A DNA stretch of 64,000 nt, taken from positions 62,154,946-62,218,945 of the forward strand of contig NC_079147.1 in the NCBI RefSeq assembly GCF_945859685.1. Reading direction: 5' to 3'. This DNA is from Eupeodes corollae. Lineage: Eukaryota > Arthropoda > Insecta > Diptera > Syrphidae. Each line of letters starts with the position of its first letter. Within the stretch, counting starts at the first letter, position 1. Position numbers and translations under genes: made by a program. The notes below the pieces were generated by a model that saw nothing but the letters and a program-made list of their open reading frames with translations, had not been told where the DNA came from and made no database searches. Shown one piece after another: positions 43,422 to 58,400 of the stretch.

Positions 43422-46400
43422 GTATGATATTTTATTTTTGTTTTGTTTTTAAAATAAGGTCTAACCTAAATAAAAAATATATATTTGTGTGTATATGCAT
43501 AAAATAGTTGTTTGTTGTTTTCAAAATTGAGCTTTATTTTTAACAAAAAATATATTTTTAAGTATAATATTAGAGATATTCGCTCGCACGTTTCTGATTT
43601 GTAAGCAATTTTTTAGTAAGCTTGATAACAATGGAAGAGTGTTATTATTAATTCATTTATTGTAAGTAGACGAATTCAAAAATGTAACTACTTATAAATA
43701 TAAAGTTTGATAAACTGCTTAATTTTTATACTAATAGTTTTGATACATGCAAATATATTTTAAAGATCAGCGCCATAATCAAAAACAACTTTAGAAGAGA
43801 CTTACATGAGTTTTTTTTTTTAAATTTAAAGAGTTTTAATCCCTCAAAGAGTTTTGTGTCTTTTTGTGTAAACCAGCTTTAGACAAATTCTAAAACAAGT
43901 TATGTATGAATTTCTGTTTTTTTATTAAACAATTAAATTCTCTTCATTAAGTTTTCAAGCTCTTCAAAATAATACTGGTAAACTTAGTATTGTAATTGTC
44001 AATCACACTATAATTTTGGTTTTAGCTTTGATATCAATCTATCAGGTCGAGTTTTTGAGATATTACTTTTTAGAATTTAAAAAAAAAAATAATTATTGTT
44101 GTCTTTTTGAGACTATATTTTTTTATAAGCTACGAATATTATTAAAGTATAAAAGTTTATCAAGTCATGCTTTCGAAAACTATTGGCAACAAATGTTAAA
44201 TATTATGTTCGATTTAAAGCTTAAATCGAAGTTCGAAGTTATAACCAAAAATCAACTTTTATTTGCATTTTTTAAAGCTGTTTAAACAAAAAGACACAAA
44301 CAAAGTTGAAAGGTTTAAAACTCTTTAAATTTTTTACAATATAGGCAGCTCTCTTTTAGGATATTATCTTCTAGATTCTATGAATTTAAAATTTATTGTA
44401 AAAAACTGTGTTTTATTTTACACCGCTTTATACATTTTTTTAACTTTTTTGAAAAGTTACATTTTAAAAACTTGACCTGATGGAAAAACTGTAATTTCAA
44501 ATTCGAATTCGTGACGAACAAGTTTTAAAGCCATGTTTGATTTTCTTTCATCGTAGACAAAGTTTAAGTAAGTTCAAATTTAATGAGTTTTAAAATTTAT
44601 TTTTCTGATCTTAGCAACTTGTTGTTTGTGTTTGATTTAACTTCTTTTGTATGAACAAACATCTGTTCAATTAAAAAAATATCGGAAATATACTTTTGTG
44701 TTGTTAAATTTTGTTTTTTATCGAGATTTACTTATAGAAACAATTTAATTCAAGTTATATCAATAACAAGAAATTCAAAATTAAAGACAATAGTATTTAA
44801 AATTTATGTTAGAAAAGCAAGAAAATAATATAAAAAACATTGAACAAAGTCGAAATGTACACAGAAACATATTTTATATTTTATATATTTTCAAAAATAT
44901 TCCAAAACAATTTCAAGGCCATATCTTTTCCGTGTTTTCATATTTCCACATTCTAAAAAAACGTCCGCCACACGTTTTTCTGGCAATGAGATGTTTGTTA
45001 CTCAAAGCGCAATTTGACTTGAAAATTTGAACTGAGTACTCTTGGATATGTTTACCTTCTCTATGACGATGTACCATATTTTGGGTTGAATGGAAAAATA
45101 CTATATTTGACTAAAAAGACAATAAAACAGACTATTTTTTTTCAAAACGACGCCATTTTATTAGATATAATATTTTGCGGAAATTGAAGGTCACCTTTCA
45201 GGAAGTATACCTTCCATTTTAACGACAGTGGGCAAGTTCAGACAACACACTTGAAGTCAACTGAATTTTTGAAAGTTAATGTTGACCAAGACAACTCGGA
45301 ACTTTACTTCACAAAAACCTGTCTTCAGTTTATAGTGCCAAAACCATTGTTGTCTACAAAATACGTCTTAGGCAAGATAGAAGTCCAACATAACTTGTAT
45401 AGGGTGTCCCAAAATTAACGCAAGATTTGAATTAAATAGAAAACGCCGTTTTTAGTCTTTTGATAGTTATATTTCAGACAAGTTATACACATCGGACAAA
45501 TGGCCTCCACGGCTTTGCATGCACATGCGCACTCTTTTGTTGAAATTTTCCATAACCATTCTGCATAAATGTGGCTGAATTTCGTTGATGCAGCGTTGAA
45601 TCTCCTCCTTTAATGCACGGGTGGTTGTGGGCTTGTTGACATAGACTTGTGATTTCAAATAACCCCATAAAAAGAAGTCTAATGCTGTTAAATAAGACGA
45701 TCTAGGAGGCCAATTTTGATCACCGAAACGAGAGAGTACACGACCTGGAAATTTCTCATGCAGTAATTGAATTGTTTCACGGGCTGTATGACATGTGGCA
45801 CCGTCTTGTTGAAACCACATATTGGACACATCAATATCATCCAATTTTGGCAGAAAGAACTGTATAATCATGTCGCGATATCGAGCACCAGTAACAGTCA
45901 CTGCTTGACCAGCATCATTTTCAAAAAAATATGGCCCAATTATGCCTCCAGCCCAAAATCCACACCATACAGCCACGCGTTGTAGATGCATTTGTTTTTC
46001 GACAATCACATGTGGGTTCTCCGAACCCGAAATGCGGCAATTTTGGCGATTGACAAAGCCATCAAGATGAAAATGTGCTTCATTGCTTAGGATAATTTTG
46101 CTCGAAAAATCAGGGTCCATTTGTTAATGTTCAATAATCCATTCAACGAACTCTCTTCTCTGTCCATGGTCATTAGGCTTCAATTGTTGTGTTAATTGAA
46201 TTTTGTAAGCATGAAGACACAGATCTTTGGTGAGTATACGCTGTAGAGAGGTTCTTGAAATTTGCAATTCTTGTCCACGACGTCGAATTGAGGTTCCTGG
46301 ATTGTCAGCAACACTCTCACGCACTGCTTCGACATTCACATTTGAACGGCTTGTTTTTGGACGACCAGTGTGTTTGGCGTCTCCAACGGATCCAGTCTTC

Positions 46401-49400
46401 ATGGATTTTTCAATTAATCTCTTCACAGTTGACGAAGTTAAAACACTATTCCGACCATATTTTGTAAGAAATTTTCGAACTGCAGCCGCCAAGCTTTCAC
46501 TATTTTTTAAATATTCTTTAATAATGAAGACACGTTGTTCTATCTTGTAACGCTCCATTTTTAATAACCCTATACTGTTAGCTGTCAAATTGCTTTTTTC
46601 ATGGTTGCCAACACTTCACTGCACAAATGGCGGCAAATTCAAATCTTGCGTTAATTTTGGGACACCCTTTATTTTGTATTGTAAGGAAATATTACTAATT
46701 GATTTTCCAATTTGAAAAGGAACCCTTTTACCTAAAATATTAAATATAATTATGTAGAAATTAAAGAAATTATAGAATAATAAAGTTCAGCTTTCAGTTG
46801 GATGAAAAAACATGATTAGCTGTCATTTTGACATTAGTAGACTTGACTTCATAGTTTGGGAGATTTTTCTTGACTTACCTTCCAGTCAACTTTTCATTGA
46901 ATTTGCTTTAATTGGAAGGTAATTTTTTGGCAGCTGGCTGATAAAATACTCGAAACTTGCCTTACTTTAAGGTTTTTTATGTCGTTTAAGTTTTGTATCG
47001 TCTGCAATCCAATAGAAGTATAGGAGACTGTTCTCGGGCCCTTGGAAGCATAAACGCTTTAGTCATTTTTGTGTTCCTTATTTCTTAAATATAGTTAGCT
47101 CACTTTTGGTCAAATTATATAAGAAAAGAGAGACGTTTTTTTCTGCTAGCTTAACTCTAACCGAAACAAAATAGAGACGTACTGGTACAAAAATAAGCTA
47201 TGTTAAGACTTAGTTTAAGGTTTTGGTACTGCACGCCGAAACGAACTTAACAGGTATTAAATCAGTAGTTGTAAAAGTTTAACTTCCAAAAATTGCTTAA
47301 ATTTGCTAAGAGTAATCTTTCCTAAAACAAGTATTGTTTGTTCACACTTTGACTAGTAGTTTTTTCAATATTCAAACGAACAGTGTTATTGATTTTTTGA
47401 AATTTTTAACTTAGATACTAAAATTAGCTGCCTTAACTTAAAACATGCCCTGAAGCAAATACAAAAGTTCAATGTACAAAAGGTTGCCAAAATTCATCTA
47501 AGTTCATTTCATTTAAGGATTTGAGGATAAGAGAATAAAAATACAGTTACAATTAAAATAAGACTCTTCCTTTTTCTAAGTTATGCTATCTTCTTTATAA
47601 TTAACCATGGTTCCCTGTTATATCTTACAAGTTATTAGATTGCTCATTGTTCTTCAATTATTATTGATTCATTATTTTGTTTCTAGAGAAATTAAGCTTT
47701 GCATGTTGTTTAATTATTTTTTTTTTATTATTTTATTTATAGGTGCTCTCATGAATCCTTTACAAATTTATCATTTGTTGATATTAAAGCTATCTATTCA
47801 AAATTTGAAAGACCATCATGTACTAAGCTCATCAAAGTAGATGCTGGATTAGAGTCATATTATACTGCTTCTGAAGAAAAATGCACGGAATGGATCTACA
47901 ATTACGATTTTGGTTACAAGAGTATTTCCGCAGAGGTAAATTTAACATTGACACTTATAACGAATACAAATTTGATTGCGCTTTTCCACATCTTTTCTTC
48001 TTAGGAAGGAATATATTTATGCTTCTGCTTATCACTGGATTTATTTTTCGAAATCAAATTGAAGTTTTATAATGGGTTTTGATTTAATTTATGAGCGACT
48101 CTAAAATCACTCTATCACGACAGGTTTTTAAAAAAGTCTTTGGCTACCTGCGTCACGGTCTTCTTCTATTTCGCCATCTTTCGTGAGACTTTTATGCTTT
48201 TAATCAGGTCGGTGTTATTGTACAACCTGCACAGTTATCTTCTTCTCTAGTCTCCATCTATACAAACGGGGCCAAAAATAACCCAAAGCATAGGCTCTTA
48301 TCTTTCTTTAATAGGATCCAGCCCTCAACGCCATAAATGAGAACCGCGGTGATGATCGTCTTGTATATGGCGATTTTTTATGATCGAGAGAGGACTTAAC
48401 TACTAATTGTCTTCTAAGTCCAAAGAAGCAACGATTTGCGAGAGTTATTCTTCGTTTCATTTCAATGCTGTTGTCGTGACACAAAGTCCTCTAATACCTC
48501 GAATTTATGTGTAGCTCTCCATGTTGACGATTTGTCCAAGACGTGCGTTCAATGTCTTTTTTTGATGACAGCATATACATACTTGGCCTAGCCCTCATTG
48601 ACCACTGAAACCATCTTCTTCGCTTCTGTCACAATGCTCAAAATCGCCATCTAGTGACATCAAACTTTGATTTTCTAATTATGTCAATATTACCTTTGGA
48701 AGACTGTGCCTCTAGTGTTGACGGTTGAGTTTTGCAAAATTCCCTCCGAAACAATGGTGAAGAAGTAGCATGACAGTACAGCCTCTTGTCTAAGACCTTT
48801 TATTTTTTCCAACCTTGATAGAGCAGTGTGCATTCTCAGGTTTGATTTAAGGGGAGGGCAACCAGGGCGGAAGTCTCGGGGCCTCTACAAACCGGGGGCC
48901 CTCACAACAGAGACTTTGGAAAATGTTTGTTTCAAACTCCAACTAGTAAACACTAGTAAACATCTTTTCCTTTGATATGTATTTTTTGTTGGTCTCTTAC
49001 CATTACCTACAGCCTACAGTACTTTGTACTTACATGATTATTTAATTATATTAATCAATAATAACAAACATCATTGATCTATATTTGTTCACACCAATCA
49101 GGCAATCAGTGAAATATCAAGATCATATGACAATGCTGCAAATATAAGTGGCCCTCATTTTGGAGAAAAATCATTTATCGGCGTTCGTACCTTGTTGTGG
49201 TCATTCTGCAAATAAAGTGGGAAAGGCAGCTGCTAACTCTTGTCCATTGGGTGTTCTGTTCTTTGTTTTCGAACAGAATTCATACACGTTTTTCACAGCT
49301 ACTACAGAGCGGCACCGAATTCTGATTGAGAAATAATCGGAGAAGAAAAGCTTCCAGTTTTTAGTCTTGAAAAAGCTCAATAAAAAACAAAAAAGCATCG

Positions 49401-52400
49401 TGAGGAATGAAGCAACGCACCTTCTACAGAAGATGAGTGGTATCTAAACCGCTTTGTTTACAATATTTTGGAACGATATTTAGCAGCGATTCAACGCTAC
49501 AAACAAGATGTTACAAGTCCCGAAAATGATTCTTGCATCGGCAATGTGTGTACTAGAATGATGGAAATCATTCGTGGAATTGAAACGAAATGATTTTGAT
49601 GAATACGAGAAAGCAGCCTAAAAATAATCTCATACTGATGAATATGTACAATCACGTACCCGCAACATGACGAGAAATTTGAGGTTGAATCCGCTCGATT
49701 ACGTTAAAGCACAAAGCACAAATCCGTCAAAAATACAAAGTATCCGCCTTCATCCTAGTGGTTGAAAATCCACCCGTTTCTCTTACTGAAAGATTGCATG
49801 CATATGAAGCTGTACATTCGAGATTTGGATTCCTTAATCACATCGAGGAGATGTATCCGCATGATTTAGGGCCTAGTCTTGATAATAAGACTCATACAAA
49901 GAAAAAACTATGGAACAGATGAACCGCCGGAACATTTTTAGTACCGAATTCTCGAAAATCAAAATTGCACAGGAGTTCGCTCATTTTCAAAAATGAAAAT
50001 TTAAAAAAAAATAGGCACTATGGGACAAACCGTGTTTCGAAGCTCGCTCTCCTGACCATTGAAAGTGACTTACACCAACGATTTTTCGGCGAAAAAAGCT
50101 CGAAAGGTTGCGTTTGTTAACTCTAAAATTTAATTTAAGATAATCCGCTCCTTTATTGCCCCGAGGCCTCTGGACTTCTACATCCGGCCCAGTGCATTCT
50201 CCATACTCATTCTGCATAAACGGATAAGTTTGACAGGGATAATAAAACTAGATATTGCTCTGTAAAAAGTAGTACCCGTGGCATGATGATTAGTGCGTTG
50301 GACTGTCATGCCAGGTGTCTTGGGTTCAATCCCTGCCTGAAACACCTTAATTTAAAAAATTAATTTTCGCGGGTACTCTGTCTTGCGAGGAATTGACAAT
50401 TCCTTCAAGAGTAATTCTTGTCAAGAAAAAGTGCTTTCTCAAATTAGCCATTCGGATTCGGCCTAAAATTGTAGGTCCCTTCCATTCCTGACAACAGTAC
50501 TCGCACACAGGAATGGTTGCGAGTTGTAAGTCACTAGGCCCTGGTTCACAACGGACTGTTGCGCCACCCAATTTATTTATTGCTCTGTAAATCTCTTAAT
50601 TACAAAGTTGTCATGCGAAGCTTTAAAATGGATAAAGATAAAATCGATTTGAAGTTCCTGGATTTTCTGTCCAAGATCTGCCGTAATGTGAATATTTGGT
50701 TAATAATGGAGTAATAATAATTTAACTTTATTTTGAAGAGAAATATTTTTACTTTAAATTCATTGTTAAAAACTATGTTGCGTTTCACCTTAGTCTCAAA
50801 AACACATTGTTTGATTTTCTTCAAAATTTAAAAACTTAATGCGATACAAAAATTTTATGGTGAGATTTGAATTTAATACACCATTATGCCTTAAGTAAGA
50901 ATTTTGTTTTATTTGTGAAACAGAAAATTAACTTAATTTGGACGACTTAATGTCTGATATATGAGATTTCGCCACTTATATATTTGACTTAATAACAATT
51001 TCTTGACGATCTTCCTTTAAAAAAAATAAGAAATTTCTTTAGATTTAATTATGCATTCACGTACAATTCGGTCCAAAACCAGTTCTGAGTTCTATGAACT
51101 TTAAATCTCTATTTAATGGAATGAAAACGAATTACAAAGTAAATATTGTTTGCTATTTTTGTAGAACTTCACACTCAATTCTGACTCAAATTTCTGACAT
51201 TTTACAAATACAATTTCAAAACATCATTTGTTTAAATGCCAAATTATACTTTTACTGAATGTAAATATTCTTTATTTTTACTTTCTCTTGATGTTATTTT
51301 GAATCATTCGACATCATTTCGATTCATTATGCATGAATTTGAAAGGTCTCGCGCTTTATGTACATAAGAAGATTTTTATATGAATGAACTTTTTTGTTTC
51401 AATCTCATTAACTTCACTGATAATTGAAAACTTGAACCACCGAAATTACCAACATGCATTCGGTGATGTATTTTATTTTTATCTATACTGCGTAATTTTT
51501 TTGATAGAAATCGCGTGCTTAGCAGATTTATTTATAGGCTTAATGTCAAGAAGATGCGACATGCAACAATATTTATAATATGCCGTTGAAAATAAAATAG
51601 TTTCGAAAACATTGTTTTAAACAAGAATATTCTTAATATTACTTCAGGTGTAGTCCAGGCAAATTAGATATTCAAATACATATTTACTTCGAAAAAATTC
51701 CGACAGCTTAACTTTTGGTGGAGAGCTCCTCCTCCCTAAAATTTCTTAATTTTCTTGCTCCGATCTAAAATAAAAGGAAGGAAGGTGTTAAGGACGTAAA
51801 AATAAAGCTTTCCACCTAAATTCAGCATTATCGGAACTTTTCGAATTAATACAACTTTTCAGCTTATTTTCTTGGACTATCTATTAAAGGGTGGAGTAGA
51901 AAGCACCCATAAATTATTTTTATTTACGAATTTAACTCATGTACATATTATTATTTATAAATCTGACAGATTGTACATAATGCCCAAGCTAAGGGTTTGT
52001 CTTCTATAGAGAGATATAAATTGCATCTACTATTTGCGATGATGTTGTTTGTGGTCACCATTTCCTTGGCCATTATATCCGTGTATGGAGACTTAAAGGA
52101 CATTATCGGTATATCATACCGATAAAGTCAATTCACTCTTTAAAAAGAAAAAAAATGAAACATACTGTGTCGAAACATAATTTTTAATTTTGTGTTCTTT
52201 TTAACTTCAAAAAACATAAACATAATAAACAATAAAAATAAAATCCATATTTTTTGTTATGTTTTAAAGCTGTTTTGAGCCTTTTGAACCTATCCTATGC
52301 ACCTTACCAGCACTATGGCTTCCGTACAGGGCCGGATTTAAAGGTCCAGAGGCCTCGGGACAGTAAAGAAGCGGAGGCCCCCTCGTAAAGTAAACTATTT

Positions 52401-55400
52401 TCTTACTCGAGTTTTTCAATTAATAATGTATTTTGAAACCAAGTAAATTCCTTTAGTATAATGAACAAACACATATAAATACGAACGGAAAAAAGAATCA
52501 TCTAAAATTAAACTTCAGGGTAAACGAACGGAACCTTTCAAGCTTATTTTGCCAAATCCAGTTCTCGGAGTAAATCGCTTTCAATGCTCAGGAAGCTTCG
52601 ACAGACGGTTTTGTCCCATCGTGGTTCGAAGCCTATTTTTTATAATTTTCATTTTTATAAAAGCGCTCTCAAGCAATTTGTTACCATCAATATCAAATAT
52701 TTCGCAATACAATTTCGAGGTTTGGGAATGTAGCTCTGAAATTCTGATTTTCGAGAATTTGGTAATAAAAAAGTTCCGGCGATTGATCTGTTCCATGGTC
52801 ATTTTCCTTTTTGTATGAGTCAATCAAAGACACAAATTGAATAAACTCATTACCAAGACTAGGCTCTAAATCATGCGTATACACAATGCCTCTGCTTCAG
52901 CGTACAAATTTTCAGCATCCATCTTCTCGATGTGATTCAGGAATCCAAATCTTGAACGTACAGCTTCATATGCATGCAATCATTCAGTAAGAGTAACGGA
53001 TAGCTGGTCATTCACTGGGATGAAGGCGGACACTTTGTATTTTTCTTTCGGTTACAGATTTGCGTCTTGTGCTTTCCCGTAATCAAGCGGATTCAACCTC
53101 ACATTTTTCGTTCTGTTGGGGGTGCGTGATTGTACATATTCATCAGTATCAGATTTTTTTTGGCTGCTTCCTCGTATTTATCAAAATCATTTTGTTTCGA
53201 TTTCACGAATAATTTCAATGATTTTAGTGCACGCATTGCCGATTCAAGAATCATTTTCGGGTCTTGCAACATCTTGTTTGTAGCGTTGAATCACTCCAAG
53301 ATATAGTTCCAAAATGTTGCAAACAAAGCGGTTTCGAGACCACTCATCTTTTGTTGAAGGTGCTTTGCTTCATTTCTCACTATGTCTTTTTGCTCTTTAT
53401 TAGAAGATATAAGATTTAAATAGCTGTTGACTGAGGCTTTCGTTGCTTCAGCTTGACAAGAATAACGGCTGTCGCTGAGTTTTTTCAAGACTAAAACTGG
53501 CCGCTTTTCTTCTCCGATAATTTCTCAATCAGAATTCAATGCCGATCTGTACTGAAAAACGTGTACAAATTTTGCACGAAATCAAAGAATTACACAGCCG
53601 ATGGAAAAATTACCAATTAGTGAATAATAATTAATTTTTCCAAGAATTGAAGAACAATCATTCACGGAATTGAATACCCAACCTCCGAGGTTGCTGGCAA
53701 GTACCACCCCACTCAGCCATTAAGCGATTGGGGCACTTCCTCAAGAGTGGGGTACTGAATTGGAAGTGCTTCCATTTGAGATTTTGATATTTCACTGATT
53801 GCCTGATTGGAGTGAACAAATCAACAAATCAGATCTATGATTTCTGTTATTTAAGATTAATATAATTAAATAATCATGTAAACATGTACAAACAAAGTAC
53901 TGCAGGCTGTAGGTAAATGTAAAAGAGCAAAATAAAAGATATGAAATGAAAAGATGTTTACTAGTGTTTATTAGTTGGAATTTGAATTTTCCAATCCTCT
54001 ATTGTGGGGGTCCGCCGTTTGTGGAGACCCCGGGGTGAGAGCCCCGGTTGCCCACTCCTAAATCTGGCCGGTGATATTATGGTTTATTATTATATATTAA
54101 ATCTTGACATCGTTTTAGAGTAAGTAAAATTATTTTTTTCATCTTTCAAAATCATGGAGTTTTTAACCAAGCTCTCTTATCGCAATGTGTGTTTTTGTAT
54201 TAATGAATCTATTCTAATTTCAATACGACTAAACCTCAAAACAAGCAATATTGCATGATTCCAAGTCTATAACTCATAAAATAAATGCTGGTGTTCTTCT
54301 GGGCTCTGCTCTGTCTCCGACTCTCTTCCTCATATTTATAAACGATTTTTTTTTTGCAACTTCTATTCCATTAAATTGTTGGTACCGTAAAATAAGGTCA
54401 AGTAAAATAAGACCAACTTTTAAAAATTGGCCTTAATGTACTGTACAAAAGAAACATAAGGTCAATTTTCAACAGTTGATATTGATATTGCACTTTGAAA
54501 AAGTGAAAATAGGCACAATTATTTTGAGAAATTAGACCAACTTATTTTTACGAATAGATGTTTAAGGGGCAAGGGCGGATCCAGACTTTTCATCAGGGGG
54601 GGGGTCACACACTTAGATGAGTTTTTACTCACCGCTTAAAAATGTTCTTTAATGTTTTGTAAAGGATGATAACAAAATTTTATAATTGCTTAGTAATCAA
54701 ATTATTTAGAACACTGTTGTCCAGCAAGTTATGGTCTAACTATTTAATTTGAATGACTCATATGAAAGCATTCCAAGATTCGAACAGTTGCCTAAATATG
54801 CCATATTTAAGACCTAAAATGCAATAGCTTAGAATGTTTTTGGTGCATTTCGCGCACGTTTTTCCAAAAACAAAACACACTTTACTTGTTTTCATTTCTA
54901 TTTATGCGAAGAACTGTGCAAAAATTTAAAAATACAGAAAATGAGAGAGGATCTGATATGTTAAAATGTCGGTCTCTTTTTGACGTAGTTTTTTTGAACT
55001 CAATTTCCGGGAGTCTCTTATTACTATCGTTATCAATCAGCTTACTTGTATTTGGATCTTATAAAGGCGTCAACAAAACTAAAAATTGTAGAGACAAAAA
55101 GGTTTGGTTCTAGAATTTAAGGAAATAGTTGCATTTAAGAACATAATTTCTCTAAAAAAATTAAATTAAAACAAAGTAAGGTAAGTAAACAAATAAGTTG
55201 GAAAGAAAAGTTTTGTAGTACTCACAAATTACACACAAATTAGAGCATCCAAAGCAAATTGACTTCAAAAGTAGATTTATTTAATTTTTTAAGATCTTTT
55301 GTATTCAACAGAAAACCAATTTTGAAAGAAATGAAATGCACGACTGGGTCGCAAGAACTTGATAATTTCTTCCAAAAAGTCTGTTTAAAAATATTGCCTA

Positions 55401-58400
55401 TATTTTAAGATTTAAAAATGTACCTCCAAAATAAGTTCTTCGCAAAAATTTAAATGCCATTTTATTTGTCAAAAAATCTAGATTAACCTATTTTTTTCGA
55501 AGATCATTTTAAATTTTGTCTTAAAAATATTTTTGGTATAAGCACTTAATAAAGAGCTTATAAACATATGAACATTTAAATTTCGTAAAAAAAAAGTTGT
55601 CGCCTCTCTGAGATATCGAGTTTTGTAAACGAAATTAGTATTTTATTAAAAATAAAAAAAATACATTTTTGATCATAAAAAATCATAATCAATTTGATCA
55701 TTGACAAGAGCTTGCACAGAAAAAGAAATTGTTGAAATCGTTCCATTAGTTCTTGAGAGAACTTAAAAACAAAATAAAGATTTTTTGAGGGGTACCCTTC
55801 TGGAGCAATACGAAAATATGTTTTTCTTGTAGGAAGAAGCCAAACTAAGAACACAAAATTTTGAGAAAGTTTTAGAAAAATCACATGTTTGAACCAAAAA
55901 ATTTGTGTGGGACTGCTGTTATTTTTTTATTGATAAAATGATAAAAACTCCTTACATTAATAAGCTGAAAATCTTTATTTCAATCAACACAATTGTTTGG
56001 ACTGTAGGGGCCAGGAAAGTCAGACAGACGGAAGGAAGGAATCGAGGTACCCACTTTGTTCGACTTCTTCGTAATGTCATATTTGCTTAAAAGCTCTATA
56101 GTTTGAAATTGTTTACTAATGCAAAACTTGCTATATAGTTCCTATATGTCGCAGTAAAAATCACGTCAATAATCACTATTTATGTGTGTCAAAAAAATGT
56201 AATAATAAAATTGAATTCTAGTTTAAGGAATTCAAAGGCAACTCAATATAAAATTGATGATCTCTTATTCAAGGTTTCTTCTTAAGAACCTGAATATTTG
56301 CTCTTTTTCTTAGAAAAAATTTTTCTGAAAATAATTTATAGCATGACTAAAGTTTTTTCGCGTTCTAAATTGAGCCAAAATCAAAATTTGAGTTGTTTTT
56401 GGGTGAATGTCGTTAAATTATTAATACATCTTTAAATGAAATCTTTACTTATACAACTTAACTGTATAAGCTTTTTGGCTCATATGACCCCCCTAGATGT
56501 TCAATTGGTCAAAAGCTGATGAATTTGTGCTGTGTTTTTGAAATAGGGCTGAATATCCGATTCATATTATGTTCTTGGTCCAATCTTCAGTCAAAAGTAG
56601 TACTTTTAGCAACAAAGTTTAAGGAAGTAAAATACAAATGTTGTTTCATATACAAAAAATAAATAATTCAAAATATAATGGGGGTCATAATTCCTATGAA
56701 AAATCAAACGAATTGTCTCCCAGGGGGGGTCATGACCCCTACGAACCCCCCCCCCCCCCGTGGATCCGCCAATGGTAAGGGGGCAGCATGCAATCCCCTT
56801 TCTTGGGCACACTAAAGGCTTTGGGGTATGCATGGGCCTTAGCGTATGCTTTATTTCACTTTGTTTAAGTGTAACAAGACCAACTGTTGAAAATTGGTTT
56901 AATACACTTTACAAAAATAAAATAAGACCAAAATTCAACAATTAGCTTTCCAATTTTGAAAAGATTATTAAAGCCAATTTCACGGCACCTAAATTGTTTA
57001 CCTGGAGACAATATAAGGTGGTGCAACAGTCCGTTAAGAATTAGGGCCTAGTGACTTACAACTTTCAACCATTCCTATGTGCGAATAATGTTGTCAGGGA
57101 TGGAGGGGACCAACAGAACAAACAGCTAGTTCGAGTAAGCGCTTTTCATGACAAGAATTACTCCTGGGGACAATCCCACACAAACGTTTTTCAATTGTGG
57201 TTAAGTAACATTTTTTAATTTATATTTTAAATACATAAGTTGTTTACTGAAGATTTGAAGGATATAAAATCACTTCAAAGTGTGTATATAGCGAAATATT
57301 GTACTGCCGCAGTCACATTTTTTAGTGTTGTTCAAAAATATTTCAACTTTTTTAGCAGCAGTGCCCAACGTTGGGAAATTCTTAAGAAAAATGTGCCCTT
57401 CACAAAATTTCCGATACAAGATGGTCAGCTAGAATTGAGGCAGTGAAACCATTTCCAAATCATCTGAAAAACCTTAGAATATCATTAGAAGCCTTAAGTG
57501 ATAATAATATAACTGCTGAAGCTCGAAGAGATGTAAATAGATTTCTAAAATATAAGCACAAATTTGAATGCTTCGTGATGTCTTCGATTTGGTGCAAAGT
57601 TCTAAGTGCTTTAAATGAAAGAAGTATCATTCTTCACTACTATTGACGTTGAAATTCGAAATCTGGTAAACTTGATCTCATATTTGAATAACATTCGGAA
57701 CGGATGGGATCAACTTTTATCTGAATGCAAAGCAGTTGCTACTGGATTGGGTGATGCTCCAGAACCGTTCCCGTCGAACCGAAAGAGGCAATTAAAGAGA
57801 CATTTTGGAGAAAATTGAGGAGCCGGAGAGGAAATGGAAACAGACGAAAAAATACATTTTAAGAGAAACACCTTTTACGTCCTAGTTAATTCAATTACAT
57901 CTGGAATTTCAAATCGGGACAATACAATAAAAAAAAATTATTTTTTTGGCAGTTTTCAACTATAGACGAAATTGAAATTAAAAACTCCGCTACAAGGTTC
58001 ATCTGAAACACATTTATTCTGCTAATTTTAAAGCAGAACTTGGAGACGATTTTTCCCTAAATTTGTGTTACTCTCCGTGTGTTTTCCACCATACATGTAA
58101 CCGTAGTTAGTGCCAAACGTTCCTTTAGCGTCCTTACCAGAACAAAGAATTTTTATCCTACGTGCTCATTACAAGATCGCGTTTCCGGACTTGCTACACT
58201 ATGCATCGCAGCACCCTTGGCAAGGAAATTGAATTTCAATGCAATTATAAGTTGTTTTGCTATTAAGAAACCTAGGAAAGCTCGTTTGTAAAAAGAAAAA
58301 ATTTCATTCAATGTAAACTAACTCTAATGAAAACTTATGCAAAAAAACAATAAAGGGTATTTAATGTAAACCTTTTAAAATACTAGTTTTTGTTAAGACA

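Noticed and set aside
44016..44285. 89- and 74-codon frames in SLC22 intron 1 (also 44806-45030)
   Set aside because: Lys/Phe/Leu-rich peptides typical of chance frames in AT-rich DNA, with no recognisable domain.
50275..50340. Possible functional tRNA gene
   Set aside because: A- and B-box-like sequences exist, but no cloverleaf stems or anticodon arm could be assigned, and the same head recurs in several SINE copies with target duplications.
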